From DAOLCO01 sp964612555 (GTDB lineage: Bacteria; Bdellovibrionota_C; UBA2361; SZUA-149; DAOLCO01): DNA of 64,000 bases. The notes below the pieces were generated by a model, which saw only the letters and a program-made list of their open reading frames with translations, searched no databases and had not been told where the DNA came from. Below are positions 35,675 through 45,030 of the stretch, in pieces. The stretch covers positions 182,748 to 246,747 of the forward strand of contig CAZTBW010000004.1 in the NCBI GenBank assembly GCA_964612555.1, written 5' to 3'. The translations under genes were made by a program, and so were the position numbers. Numbering within the stretch: the stretch's first letter is position 1; each line of letters opens with the position of its first letter.

Positions 35675-35976
35675 GTATTCTTTTACGAGACATTGCACAT
35701 GCCCGTTCCGGAGACAAGGGAAGCGATGCCAACATTGGCGTCATTGCATATGACAAGGACTCTTATGAAATAATAAAAAATCGTCTTACTGCCGATATCC
35801 TGAAAAACTTCTTCTCCGAGATTTGCACAGGTGACGTCATACGTTATGAACTCCCCAACCTGAACGCCCTGAATTTCATCCTCAAAGGTGCCCTTGGAAA
35901 AGGTGGCTCAGTTTCTCTGAGAAGCGATGCACAAGGAAAGGCTCTGGGTGAAGCGCTTTTGCATATTAAAATCTAG
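35656..35976 (+). CDS. AtuA C-terminal ferredoxin-like domain protein
   Basis: A 106-residue protein with the pattern that often forms the C-terminal domain of AtuA proteins: LRDIAHARSGDKGSDANIGVIAYD, then a TGDVIRYELPNLNALNFILKGALGKGG core. It overlaps the 3' end of the larger AtuA gene by 19 nt, so the two polypeptides are made together and probably form one complex. The alpha/beta ferredoxin-like assignment is by pattern. Its stop overlaps the end of the convergent VirB2-like gene by 4 nt. Confidence 0.88.
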   Translation: MGVYIMSILLRDIAHARSGDKGSDANIGVIAYDKDSYEIIKNRLTADILKNFFSEICTGDVIRYELPNLNALNFILKGALGKGGSVSLRSDAQGKALGEALLHIKI

Positions 35977-36338
35977 AACGCCTGATACGCATCAAAATCA
36001 GCGCCGAAAAAGAGAGAAACAAGGGCTCTGAGGATAAATGCACCAAGCGCCACTATAAGCATACCAAGTGCAGCACGATAGCCCCCCATTGCAGCCGCAA
36101 CTATGGCAAGAATACCCGCAACCACCATTATCAGTGCACCAAAAGCACCTTCTATCAGCTGAAAAAGATTACCAACTGCGTTTCGTATAAGGCTATCATC
36201 AAGAGCAGCCTCAGAAAAAGACCCCGTTGGACCAGGTCCGGTAGCCTGAGCAAGAACTTCAGCACCAAGAAGTGCAATCAGTATCACGACGCCGGGCATC
36301 ATTTTAGAAATACTCGCGGAAATATATTGAAAATACAT
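35973..36338 (-). CDS. TrbC/VirB2-like pilin protein (orphan)
   Basis: A 121-residue hydrophobic protein. The ATG at 36338 is strongly supported by GAGGTAATT directly upstream. It begins with a signal-like segment ending near LLGAEVLAQA. After a polar spacer come two long hydrophobic helices: LFQLIEGAFGALIMVVAGILAIVAAAMGG, and ALGMLIVALGAFILRALVSLFFG. The layout of a signal peptide, a loop and two membrane helices with small residues fits VirB2/TrbC pilins of type IV secretion. No other secretion genes are nearby, so it is an orphan. It may instead be a small two-helix membrane protein. Confidence 0.65.
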   Translation of the reverse strand: MYFQYISASISKMMPGVVILIALLGAEVLAQATGPGPTGSFSEAALDDSLIRNAVGNLFQLIEGAFGALIMVVAGILAIVAAAMGGYRAALGMLIVALGAFILRALVSLFFGADFDAYQAF

Positions 36339-36390
36339 AATTACCTCAAATGCATTCGCGTTTATCAATGTAGCATATTTTTATGTTTGA

Positions 36391-37089
36391 TTAAAATTTT
36401 TTGTGTAAGAAATTTATTTTATTATCAAATTCTGACATCACAAAAACCGGGTCATCCGCTTTAAGAACTGAGGATATAAGGCTCACCCCTGAAGCTCCCG
36501 AATGATATAAACTTTCTACCTGCTCAGGTCTTATACCACCAAGGGCAAATACCGGCACCCGGGAATTACTTGTAGCTTCCTTTAATAAATCCAAACCTAT
36601 TACCCCCCCTTCATATTGCTTTGACCCTGGCTGAAAGATTGGAGAAAGATATACATAGTCAATAATATGAGGTTCCTGCTTTACTACCTCCTCCGCGCTA
36701 TGAGCAGAATATCCGATGATACAATCAGAACCAAGTACATCGCGTGCCTCTTTTGGAGAAACGCTCCTTGAAGCAAGATGTACTCCATCCGCTCCTGTTT
36801 CTTTTACCAATTCCACTTCAGAATTAATAGTAACGATAAAATCAGCTCTGACTGCGCTTGACTTTAAAACACTGCAAAGTCTGCTAAGATATTCGATTGT
36901 TGCGGGTTCAAATTCCGAATCCGGCAGTCGCTCACGGATTTGCACTCCGATAATTGAAGAAAAAGAAGAGACAAGATCAACAAGTATGCCTTCAAGCCTT
37001 CCTTCAGTCCGGAGTTTTCCTCCATCCGTTATGAGATATACTCCAAAGCTGGAAGGAAAAGGTTTCACTGAATCAGGAAATAACCCCAT
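36391..37089 (-). CDS. thiE: Thiamine-phosphate synthase
   Basis: ThiE joins HMP-pyrophosphate with thiazole phosphate. The TIM-barrel enzyme shows QIRERLPD, GADGVHLASRSVSPKEARDVLG, IIGYSAHSAEE, YVYLSPIFQPGSK, and VFALGGIRPEQVESLYHSGASGVSLISSVL. These match the phosphate- and pyrophosphate-binding loops. The Met at 37089 is chosen; homology begins about 13 residues later, and the longer frame from 37161 would overlap thiG by about 90 nt. The start overlaps the 3' end of thiG by 17 nt, as in the operon trxA-thiS-thiG-thiE. Confidence 0.85.
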   Translation of the reverse strand: MGLFPDSVKPFPSSFGVYLITDGGKLRTEGRLEGILVDLVSSFSSIIGVQIRERLPDSEFEPATIEYLSRLCSVLKSSAVRADFIVTINSEVELVKETGADGVHLASRSVSPKEARDVLGSDCIIGYSAHSAEEVVKQEPHIIDYVYLSPIFQPGSKQYEGGVIGLDLLKEATSNSRVPVFALGGIRPEQVESLYHSGASGVSLISSVLKADDPVFVMSEFDNKINFLHKKF

Positions 37090-37867
37090 CTGAAGGACTT
37101 GATGCATGCGCATATGTGGAACGGGCCATCCTTCCGGAAAGAAAAGACATACGACCGGCAATCACTGCAAGCTTCATTGCCTGAGCCATTTTAACAGGAT
37201 CTTTAGCTCCTGCAATTGCAGAGTTAGTAAGCACCGCATCAGCCCCCATTTCCATACAAAGTGCGGCATCAGCAGGTGAACCAATACCGGCATCAACCAC
37301 TACCGGTACTTTTGATTGCTCGATGATGAACTGAAGATTGTATCTGTTCTGAACCCCAAGCCCACTGCCAATCGGAGCAACAAGTGGCATCACTGCAACG
37401 GCACCTGCTTCCTCACACTTTCTTGCAGTAATAGGGTCATCAGTAATATAGGGCATACACAAAAACCCTTCATTAGAAAGAATCTTTACTGCTTCTACGG
37501 TAAGTTCATTATCAGGATAAAGTGTTTTCTTATCTCCGATAATCTCAACTTTAACAAAATCCCCAACCCCTGCCTCACGAGCAAGGCGAGCGGTTCTAAG
37601 GCAATCATCCAGAGTGTAACATCCCGCAGTATTAGGAAGAATAGTAAGAGACAAATCTCCAATATAATCCATTAGAGACTCTTTTGAAGGATCAGTGATA
37701 TTAACCCTTCTAACTGCAACCGTGATCATCCCCGATCCGGACGCCATAGTAGCTTCCCTGGTTTGTTTAAAGTCGGCATACTTACCTGAGCCTACAATCA
37801 GGCGAGAAGAAAACTCCTTTCCTCCGATTACCAGAGCATCAATAAACCCAGTATCATGTGAGGTCAT
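37073..37867 (-). CDS. thiG: Thiazole synthase ThiG
   Basis: ThiG forms the thiazole ring of thiamine from deoxyxylulose phosphate, dehydroglycine and the sulfur of ThiS thiocarboxylate. Motifs include LIVGSGKYADFKQT, where the Lys region forms the Schiff base site, TVAVRRVN, YTLDDCLRTARLARE, VKVEIIGD and VVVDAGIGSPADAALCMEMGADAVLTNSAIAGA. The ATG at 37867 is chosen: a GGAGGTGG ribosome site lies just upstream and inside the thiS stop region. The longer frame from 37882 is discarded. It is followed directly by thiE. Confidence 0.96.
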   Translation of the reverse strand: MTSHDTGFIDALVIGGKEFSSRLIVGSGKYADFKQTREATMASGSGMITVAVRRVNITDPSKESLMDYIGDLSLTILPNTAGCYTLDDCLRTARLAREAGVGDFVKVEIIGDKKTLYPDNELTVEAVKILSNEGFLCMPYITDDPITARKCEEAGAVAVMPLVAPIGSGLGVQNRYNLQFIIEQSKVPVVVDAGIGSPADAALCMEMGADAVLTNSAIAGAKDPVKMAQAMKLAVIAGRMSFLSGRMARSTYAHASSPSDGVIS

Positions 37868-37868
37868 A

Positions 37869-38072
37869 CTAACCACCTCCAATAAAATGAACTATTTCTA
37901 TTGAATCACCTTCATTAAGGAACCTTGTCTCGTATCCCTCACGAGAAACCACTTCACGATTATGTTCAACCGCAAGTTTTTTTTCCAGAACTCCAAGTGA
38001 TTCCAGTAAATCCTTAACAGTGGGAGAAGTACTCCCAAGTGTGTACTTTTCACCATTAACAACAAGATTCAT
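37869..38072 (-). CDS. thiS: Sulfur carrier protein ThiS
   Basis: A 67-residue ubiquitin-like sulfur carrier for thiazole formation. The pattern is MNLVVNGEKYTLGSTSPTVKDLLESLG, then AVEHNREVVSR, GDSIEIVHFIGGG. The C-terminal Gly-Gly(-Gly) tail is the site that becomes a thiocarboxylate. It is in line with trxA upstream (13 nt) and thiG downstream; its final codons GGAGGTGG also serve as the ribosome site for thiG. ThiF, which adenylates the tail, is not in the window. Confidence 0.95.
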   Translation of the reverse strand: MNLVVNGEKYTLGSTSPTVKDLLESLGVLEKKLAVEHNREVVSREGYETRFLNEGDSIEIVHFIGGG

Positions 38073-38085
38073 GGGATAGAAAAAA

Positions 38086-38415
38086 CTAAACTGCTTTACT
38101 AACGAGGTCTACCAATTCCTGTTTGGAACGAGCACCAATCATTTGATCTACCATCTCACCATTTTTGAAAAGTATGAGATTGGGAATCCCTCTGACATTG
38201 TAACGGTGCGCAGCCTCTTTGTTATCATCAACATTGACTTTAACAACTTTTATTTTGCCATCAAATTCGCCTGCAAGTTCCTCAACCACGGGAGCGATAG
38301 CTTTACATGGTCCACACCAAGGCGCCCAGAAATCAACCAGAACCGGCACTGAAGACTGTAATACTTCCTGATCAAAATTCGCATCATTCACATCTGAAGG
38401 CTTTGCCATATCCAC
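38086..38415 (-). CDS. trxA: Thioredoxin
   Basis: A 109-residue classic thioredoxin. The active site WCGPC lies in VLVDFWAPWCGPCKAIAPVVEELA. The cis-Pro is in RGIPNLILFKNG. Length and fold are standard for TrxA. The start has GAGGAG 4-9 nt upstream. It heads the transcription unit trxA-thiS-thiG-thiE, so it might supply reducing power for ThiS thiocarboxylate chemistry. That is inference, since trxA often has general roles. No TPP riboswitch (CUGAGA element) is seen in its leader. Confidence 0.96.
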   Translation of the reverse strand: MDMAKPSDVNDANFDQEVLQSSVPVLVDFWAPWCGPCKAIAPVVEELAGEFDGKIKVVKVNVDDNKEAAHRYNVRGIPNLILFKNGEMVDQMIGARSKQELVDLVSKAV

Positions 38416-38521
38416 TCCTCGTAAAAGTTAAAAAATTCAAAAATTATAGAGCACCAATGTACTAACGTAATATACCAGTTGATACTTTAATTGGAAACTC
38501 GATCTTAAACACTAATAGACA

Positions 38522-41332
38522 CTAAAATGCTGACCCAATAGAAAGCAGGAACCTTCCAAATCGCTCGCCAAATTCACGATCAGTTGCAAATCCGAACTCT
38601 GCACTCAGAGGTCCAATAGGAGTAATGTATTGCAAACCAAACCCTGGTGAAATCCTGAAATCCTTAAGTCGATTTTTTCTATCAATATTCTCACCAACAT
38701 CATTTCGTAAAAATGCCTGACCAATATCTACAAACAGGAGACCCACCACTGCATCTGTAAGTAAATATCTAAACTCCTGAGAGAACACCGCAAAAGTATC
38801 ACCACCCACTACCAGACCATCATCAAGTGCCCGAGGTCCAACCTGGAATCGGGTATGTCCCCTGAGAGTATCTCTTCCACCAATAAAATATCTACTGCCC
38901 AGTGGAACCACTTCTTCACCGGAAATAGTTTCCCTTAGTGCACCTCTGAGATTAAATACATATGTCAATCGACTATTGATCGGAATATAGGTTGTTTCCT
39001 GTCCGGTAAGTTCAAACATGCCGACTTCACTTCCAGCCCATTCAGGGAAATACCCGGCACCAAGCTCTGCACGATACCCGTTTGCCGGATTAAAAGGGTC
39101 ATCTCTTTCATCCAGTTCCACCGCGGTTCTGAATGCAGAATAAAAAGTGGTTCCTGTATCTCTGGAACCGAGAACATTATTAGGTGCAACATCAAAAAGA
39201 CGTTCCGAATACCCCGTGTGAGATACATTAAAACGAAACTTCTGCATGAAGGGGTAGCGAACACTGTTACTAATTCCCATTCTATCCAGTTTAAAAGAAT
39301 CATTCTGTTGTAATGTTGTCTGATAGAAGAGTTCCAATCCATAATCCAGAACAGTTCCCAGAAATCGGGGGCTTCCGTATGCAAGTCGGGTACGTGCCGC
39401 CTCTAGTGGACTATCCGTGCCCCTGAAGTACCCATCAAGAGCAAGAACAAGTGCACGGGCATCTCCAAACAGATTTCGCTGTCCCGCCTGCATTTGAACA
39501 CGTAATCCGTCCTGCGTACTAAGCTCAAGCGCCCCATGCAGACTCCCAGTCTCCCGTTCCAGTACACGTACCCTCATATCCTGCACCGGACCTTTAAATG
39601 TTTCACCATCAGGCGCAATTATCACCGAACGGAAAATACCCAGACTAAAAAGTGCCTGCTTCGACTCATCTATCTTAAGCGGATTCCAGGGGTCACCGGC
39701 TTTAAGGAGTAGTTCCCGAAAAATTATTCGATCATGTGTATAGAAATTACCTTCAAGTATAATCCTGCCTACCCTTATCTTTGCACCAAGATCGACTGAG
39801 ACAAGTAGCGCTGATTCATCTTTTACAAACTGATAGGAAATTCTTGGCTCAGGATATCCCAAAGCAAAAATCTTTTCGCGCAGAATATCAAGTTCCGTAT
39901 CAATTCTGGAAGATTCAAAATATGAAACCGGAAAATCCTTCTCCCAATCCGTTAAAAGCTTGACTACCGCCTCATCACGATCTTCCGGATAGTCAATAAC
40001 AAAGGCAACTTTTTCAATTTTATTAGACCCCTTCTCCCTGATACGATACGTAACACGAACCGTTTGTTCTTTATCGTCAATATCTACCAAGCCTCGCACA
40101 CGAACAGAGTCCAGCCCAAGTCTCTGGTATGCTTCCTTAATCCTTGCAACATCCGAGGATATAAGCTCATCAGTAGGAGCCCGCTGGCTTCCAAAGAGAA
40201 TCCCGGGAAATGTCCTTGGAACAACATTAACCATTTTACCAAGTGCCTTATCTGAAATAGTACTACTCCCCCTGAACACTACAGTCCTCACCCGGTAGTA
40301 GTTCCCTTCCGTAATTACTACCGAAAAAATATCCCGGATGCCATTATACTGCTTATCTTCTTCCGTTTTTTTCTCACAAGTAACGCTTACCCGAACATAA
40401 CCCGCTTCCTTATACATATGTTCGACTTCCCGACAAAGAGAGTCCAGTGCGGTAGTACCCAGAGGTACATTTCTCTGTTCCAACCTGAGAGGGGAAAGAA
40501 TTTCTTCTCTGGAAAGAAATCTGTTTCCTTCTATCGCAAAACGAACTCTGTTTCTGGGATTTAGCTGAATTATCAGTGCCTGCTTTTCTCCTTCTTCAAC
40601 TTCACCCACCTGTACCGATATTCGTGCCTGAAAAAACTCCCTCTCTCTAAACACCTTCAAAGCGAATTTTCTTATTTCCCTAAGACTCTCTCTGGTAACG
40701 ATCTTTCCTATCGCATACCCACGTATCTCATCAAAAATTGCCCGGAACCGCTCTTCATCTCCTTCCTGTATAATTACCGAATGAATACTCCGTGGTTGAC
40801 CTTCCTGTATCCGGACTTCGACACGAGTAAGAGGGGCAGTACTTTCTGCAATAAGCTCCGTGGTGACATCCGCATTGGCATACCCGGCATCAGAATACGC
40901 CTTAACAACCCGTTCTTTAATCTGACGTAGCTGAGCACTCCCAAGCGTTTCTCCGGATCTGATTCCCAGAGACCTTCTAAGCTCCAAAGAACGTATCGCG
41001 GTATTTCCTCTAAACCTTACCTGTGAAAGTTTCAAATAGGGAATCAGATGAAACTGAATATGTACCTTCTCTCCTTCCGGTATCTCATCGAACTCAATAA
41101 CTTCAAATATATTTCTCTCCCGTAAACGGGAAATACTCTCCTCCATTGCCGCCCCGGTACATACCATACCTTTTTTAAGTGAAAGTTCACGTGAGAGATC
41201 TTTATAACCGAGACTGACATCGGTAATAAATGTTATCCGGGAAATTTCCTTTTCTGTTTCACACGCAACTACGTAACCCACATTCCCGAAACAACATACT
41301 GCTAAAATAAAAACAAAATAAAAAAATCTCAT
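38522..41332 (-). CDS. tamA: Omp85-family protein TamA (many POTRA domains + barrel)
   Basis: A 936-residue outer-membrane assembly protein. The signal peptide is FYFVFILAVCCFGNVGYVVA. The periplasmic half looks like about seven POTRA-like segments to about residue 590, for example VRFRGNTAIRSLELRRSLGIRSGE and IILEGNFYTHDRIIFRELLLKAGD. The C-terminal 16-strand-type barrel has the conserved GGRDTLRGH loop and ends RFLLSIGSAF, with a terminal Phe. TamA normally has three POTRA domains and BamA five. It starts at the last base of the tamB stop, so the two are coupled and TamA is favoured over BamA. Confidence 0.85.
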   Translation of the reverse strand: MRFFYFVFILAVCCFGNVGYVVACETEKEISRITFITDVSLGYKDLSRELSLKKGMVCTGAAMEESISRLRERNIFEVIEFDEIPEGEKVHIQFHLIPYLKLSQVRFRGNTAIRSLELRRSLGIRSGETLGSAQLRQIKERVVKAYSDAGYANADVTTELIAESTAPLTRVEVRIQEGQPRSIHSVIIQEGDEERFRAIFDEIRGYAIGKIVTRESLREIRKFALKVFREREFFQARISVQVGEVEEGEKQALIIQLNPRNRVRFAIEGNRFLSREEILSPLRLEQRNVPLGTTALDSLCREVEHMYKEAGYVRVSVTCEKKTEEDKQYNGIRDIFSVVITEGNYYRVRTVVFRGSSTISDKALGKMVNVVPRTFPGILFGSQRAPTDELISSDVARIKEAYQRLGLDSVRVRGLVDIDDKEQTVRVTYRIREKGSNKIEKVAFVIDYPEDRDEAVVKLLTDWEKDFPVSYFESSRIDTELDILREKIFALGYPEPRISYQFVKDESALLVSVDLGAKIRVGRIILEGNFYTHDRIIFRELLLKAGDPWNPLKIDESKQALFSLGIFRSVIIAPDGETFKGPVQDMRVRVLERETGSLHGALELSTQDGLRVQMQAGQRNLFGDARALVLALDGYFRGTDSPLEAARTRLAYGSPRFLGTVLDYGLELFYQTTLQQNDSFKLDRMGISNSVRYPFMQKFRFNVSHTGYSERLFDVAPNNVLGSRDTGTTFYSAFRTAVELDERDDPFNPANGYRAELGAGYFPEWAGSEVGMFELTGQETTYIPINSRLTYVFNLRGALRETISGEEVVPLGSRYFIGGRDTLRGHTRFQVGPRALDDGLVVGGDTFAVFSQEFRYLLTDAVVGLLFVDIGQAFLRNDVGENIDRKNRLKDFRISPGFGLQYITPIGPLSAEFGFATDREFGERFGRFLLSIGSAF

Positions 41333-44300
41333 CAGCGTTCCTCCTTGATTCTTTCATCAAAAAAGGAAAAGCCTTTAAAAGTTTCATCAAAGCGAATACC
41401 AAAAAGGAAGTTTGCGGCACTGGTGGTACCCGGATTAAGAACCGATTGAGATCTCCATCCACCAAAAGCCGTAAGCACTTCATTAAGTTGATACTCAACT
41501 CGTGCCGCGTTCGTCCGATCACCTGCAAGTTCAGACGACAACACTCCTCTGAGATCAAAAGGGAGAGGTCTTCCTGCTACCACTTGAGGCACCAATTCAC
41601 CGGTTCTGACCGAAAGTACCGTTTCAAGTCGTACATCATCAATACCGGTCAAACCTACAAAGCGTTCAGTCAGACTCAACTCTGAAGTAGGGCTGAGTAC
41701 TTCCCGAAAACCCGCCTTTCTTGAGCTCTGCCCATCAACAAGCTTCATCTGACTACCTCCCCCACCTCCCATACCCAACTGCTGAGCAAGTTCACGCTGG
41801 GTTGCATACCCATCGGAGCTAAGACTTACCCGAGGTGTTCGAAGTGTTCCACCAAGGGTCAGATAAATACGTTGCGTTTCTCCCGTCAAGGCACGCAGTT
41901 CCCCTTCACTCGTCAATGAGAGAGTTGGATTTAAGGAACCTCTCGAACTATCAAATACCGCCCGACCGGAAATAATTCTAAAATCAGTCTGATTGATGGA
42001 AAACTCTCCATCAAGAACAAGAATCTCACCACTAACTATAGGAGAAAAAAGATCTTCAGTAAGACGAACTCCACCAAGAAATTCAGCCGTAAGGACACTT
42101 GTATCAAGATACAATCCTGCCGGAGCACGAATCTCAAGATCAACCTCAACACCCGAATCAGAAAGGGGGTCATCAGTTTTACCACGTACTTTAAACCCTC
42201 CAAGTACCAGTGACGTTAAAGTAGAAATTACGGTTTCAATACTGAGCGTACTTTCATATACCGCATCATCCAGTAACACTGAGCCTCTTAGTAAGGGTTT
42301 TTCATACGGCGAAATCATAAAATCAGTCTCTATATTTGCAAGAAAACTCAAGCCACTGGCAGGTTCAAGTCTCACCTCCTGAGCGCTGAAACTGAAATCT
42401 CCCGAGCGGGATTCTGAAGAGAAAAGTCCTTCCATCCCACCTCGTATAGTAAATGCTCCATCACCAAATGTCCCTTTTATTTCATCTATCAGCACGCTCG
42501 AATCACGAAGAGAAATACTCCCCTCAATCGAATCACCACCCACTATGCCATCTCCCAAAGGAAATGCGAACTCGGCATCCTTAATAGTAAGTACTCCACT
42601 CATACGAGGATTATCAAGAGCACCACGTAATGAAAAATCAACATCAAGGATACCTGAAATACTTTCAAGTACACGTAACTGCTGAATCAACCCCCCAAGC
42701 AGATATTCACCATGTGCCGTTACATTCCACCCCTCTTCTCTACTCACTTCTGCCTGAATCACCAAAGGAAATTCTGAACCTTTAATGACCACGGGAGTCA
42801 GAACAAACTGCCGATTCTCTAGCCGGGCTTCAATAGCACTGGTCAAGGCAGGAACAGAAAGTTCAGCGGGAACCGTTATTTCATTAATTAACACAAACCC
42901 ACTACCGGATAGAAAATCATCAAAAGGTCCCTGATAGGAAAGCTCACCGGTAAGAGTTGCAAGTTCAAATTTCCCGGAATCCTGAGGCATGAAAAATCGA
43001 AGTGGAAGTTCATCAATTGATGCCTTGCAGTCATATATCGTATTTTCCCGCTTTCTTACTGAAGGAGCGCAGGAAGCTATCCCGCTTGAGTCCATAAACT
43101 CTCCGGAAAAAGTAAGATCTGAAGCAGCATATGAAAAGACTACTGAACTTTTCAGAGGGGGTAATTCCCGATTTTGCCTAGCTCCCGTGCGTCTTGAAGC
43201 AAGATCTATCGCACCTGATATCTCAGGAGCATGGATAGTTCCGCCAATAGTTCCTTTCAAGCCGGCAACATGATGCCCCTGCTGAAACACTGAAGTAAAA
43301 AGAGGAATACGTCGTAACTCAAGATCATCAAGTCGGTACTCTCCTTTCAGGGAGTCTTTGGCAAGGGTCAGCTGCAGAAGGGGAGCATCCTGAACGCTTC
43401 GAAGAAAACTTTCTACAGAAAGCACGGAATCCTTACCCGAAGCACGAAATAAAAAAGACTCCTGATACCCGCTTGCCCGGGCAGAAAGTTCAAGCTCCGT
43501 TTTAAGAAGTGCCATATCACTCGTACGAAGATCAAAATTTCCATCAAGCGCAATCTGATAGTTTCTGTTAAGAACTTCTACCGGAAATAATTGAGTCACT
43601 ACTTGTCCGGTAAAAGGTTTCAGCACTCTCAAAAACTCTACAAGAGACATAGGTGTCAAAGATACTTTTGTAACAGAAAGTTCTTCCCGATCTGTATGAT
43701 ACGAACCCTGAGATATAAATTGACCGGATACTTTTTCCCGAATATCACCAATCTTGCCACCTGCACTAAAAGAAATATCGGGCAGTGCTTCCATGCTGAC
43801 TTCAAGGGCAGCATCTGAAAGATATGTATCAACGTGAAGCCCGGAAATCTCAAGAGCAGCATCCCGGGTACTGTATTTTGATGCAAAGGAGACTGACTGG
43901 GGAAGTATCCCGGATAAACTCGATGTCGGTTCAGTTTTAATCTGCGTAGCGTTACATGAACCCGATATTACCGGAGCATCATATGTTCCTTGTACGAGAG
44001 CAGATATCTCAAGTTGTCCTTTGACAATATCAGGTATCTCCGGAAGGAATGAACGCACGATGCTTTCATCTTGTGCCCGAAGTGAAATATGTAAATCAAG
44101 TGTATCCTGACGAAGAAGAATTCCCCCACTTCCCCGTAATTCAAAATGTCCTTTTGTATTCCCCTCTGTAACCACTGCGGATGTTTCTTCAGGAGTATAT
44201 CCAATAACGGCATTCCTTAATGAGAAAACCCCATCAGAAATATCAGCGGTAAATTTGAGGCTTCCGAGTTCTCGTGAAAGAATGTTTTTACCTTCAAGAA

Positions 44301-44919
44301 AGACATTTGAACTTTCTGCTTCAAGTACGACAACACCATCAGGAAGATCCAGCAGATCATGTGAACTAAATGTAACATTAAAAGCACGTAACCAGGCATC
44401 TTCAAAACCAAAAACAAGACTACCCCCCTCCTGATCTTCACTGCCGAAAACCAATACCTCCGGAACCCAGACTTTCCATCCTGAAGTGAATGGCTCAAGT
44501 TTTTTCATAATCCAAGAAACTTCTTTTTCTTCTTTTTTTGGTTTTTTAAGTATAAAGTGAAGCATTTTTAGAAAAGAAGAATCCATCGAATAGCTCTCAG
44601 CCCGAACCCCCTGCACTTCCAAAGGAGAAAGAATAACTTTCTTTTTTAAAAGTTCACTCCAGGAACTGCCAATAAGTACTTTTTCAGCTCGGACGCCGTG
44701 CTCTTCGCCCGGACAAATAATTGAAACAGATTCAATAGAAGCAAGAAAAGCACGAAAGCGAATTTTTGGATTCTTAAGAGAGACTTTGCATCCGGTACCA
44801 TCTTCAAAAACTTTTACCACCAATTGCCCGGCAATACCCGGCACCGCAAGATAAACACTCAGAACAAGTCCGAGAAAAAGCATAAACAGTAGTGGCAAAG
44901 CCTTACGGAAAACACCCAT
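41332..44919 (-). CDS. tamB: Translocation and assembly module protein TamB (DUF490)
   Basis: A 1195-residue AsmA-like protein. It has an N-terminal membrane anchor (LPLLFMLFLGLVLSVYLAVPGIAG), then a long beta-strand-rich body with repetitive Leu/Val patterns. The DUF490/TamB end includes SLTERFVGLTGIDDVRLETVL and ARVEYQLNEVLTAFGGWRS, followed by FGIRF near the end. TamB spans the periplasm as a groove-like bridge and with TamA supports outer-membrane protein insertion or phospholipid transport. Its stop TGA shares a base with the tamA ATG. The gene is the first of the pair. Confidence 0.92.
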   Translation of the reverse strand: MGVFRKALPLLFMLFLGLVLSVYLAVPGIAGQLVVKVFEDGTGCKVSLKNPKIRFRAFLASIESVSIICPGEEHGVRAEKVLIGSSWSELLKKKVILSPLEVQGVRAESYSMDSSFLKMLHFILKKPKKEEKEVSWIMKKLEPFTSGWKVWVPEVLVFGSEDQEGGSLVFGFEDAWLRAFNVTFSSHDLLDLPDGVVVLEAESSNVFLEGKNILSRELGSLKFTADISDGVFSLRNAVIGYTPEETSAVVTEGNTKGHFELRGSGGILLRQDTLDLHISLRAQDESIVRSFLPEIPDIVKGQLEISALVQGTYDAPVISGSCNATQIKTEPTSSLSGILPQSVSFASKYSTRDAALEISGLHVDTYLSDAALEVSMEALPDISFSAGGKIGDIREKVSGQFISQGSYHTDREELSVTKVSLTPMSLVEFLRVLKPFTGQVVTQLFPVEVLNRNYQIALDGNFDLRTSDMALLKTELELSARASGYQESFLFRASGKDSVLSVESFLRSVQDAPLLQLTLAKDSLKGEYRLDDLELRRIPLFTSVFQQGHHVAGLKGTIGGTIHAPEISGAIDLASRRTGARQNRELPPLKSSVVFSYAASDLTFSGEFMDSSGIASCAPSVRKRENTIYDCKASIDELPLRFFMPQDSGKFELATLTGELSYQGPFDDFLSGSGFVLINEITVPAELSVPALTSAIEARLENRQFVLTPVVIKGSEFPLVIQAEVSREEGWNVTAHGEYLLGGLIQQLRVLESISGILDVDFSLRGALDNPRMSGVLTIKDAEFAFPLGDGIVGGDSIEGSISLRDSSVLIDEIKGTFGDGAFTIRGGMEGLFSSESRSGDFSFSAQEVRLEPASGLSFLANIETDFMISPYEKPLLRGSVLLDDAVYESTLSIETVISTLTSLVLGGFKVRGKTDDPLSDSGVEVDLEIRAPAGLYLDTSVLTAEFLGGVRLTEDLFSPIVSGEILVLDGEFSINQTDFRIISGRAVFDSSRGSLNPTLSLTSEGELRALTGETQRIYLTLGGTLRTPRVSLSSDGYATQRELAQQLGMGGGGGSQMKLVDGQSSRKAGFREVLSPTSELSLTERFVGLTGIDDVRLETVLSVRTGELVPQVVAGRPLPFDLRGVLSSELAGDRTNAARVEYQLNEVLTAFGGWRSQSVLNPGTTSAANFLFGIRFDETFKGFSFFDERIKEER

Positions 44920-45030
44920 TAAGATAGCTGTAATTTTTATCTAATTACTAAGTTTTTAAATAGAAAATAGAGTGTCTCATACCATAGAACTGGTAGATAG
45001 TATAAACATTATAGTTTAGTAGTGGGATAT

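Noticed and set aside
38416..38521. Possible TPP riboswitch ahead of trxA-thiSGE
   Set aside because: No CUGAGA-containing THI element or matching stems were seen in the 106-nt leader.
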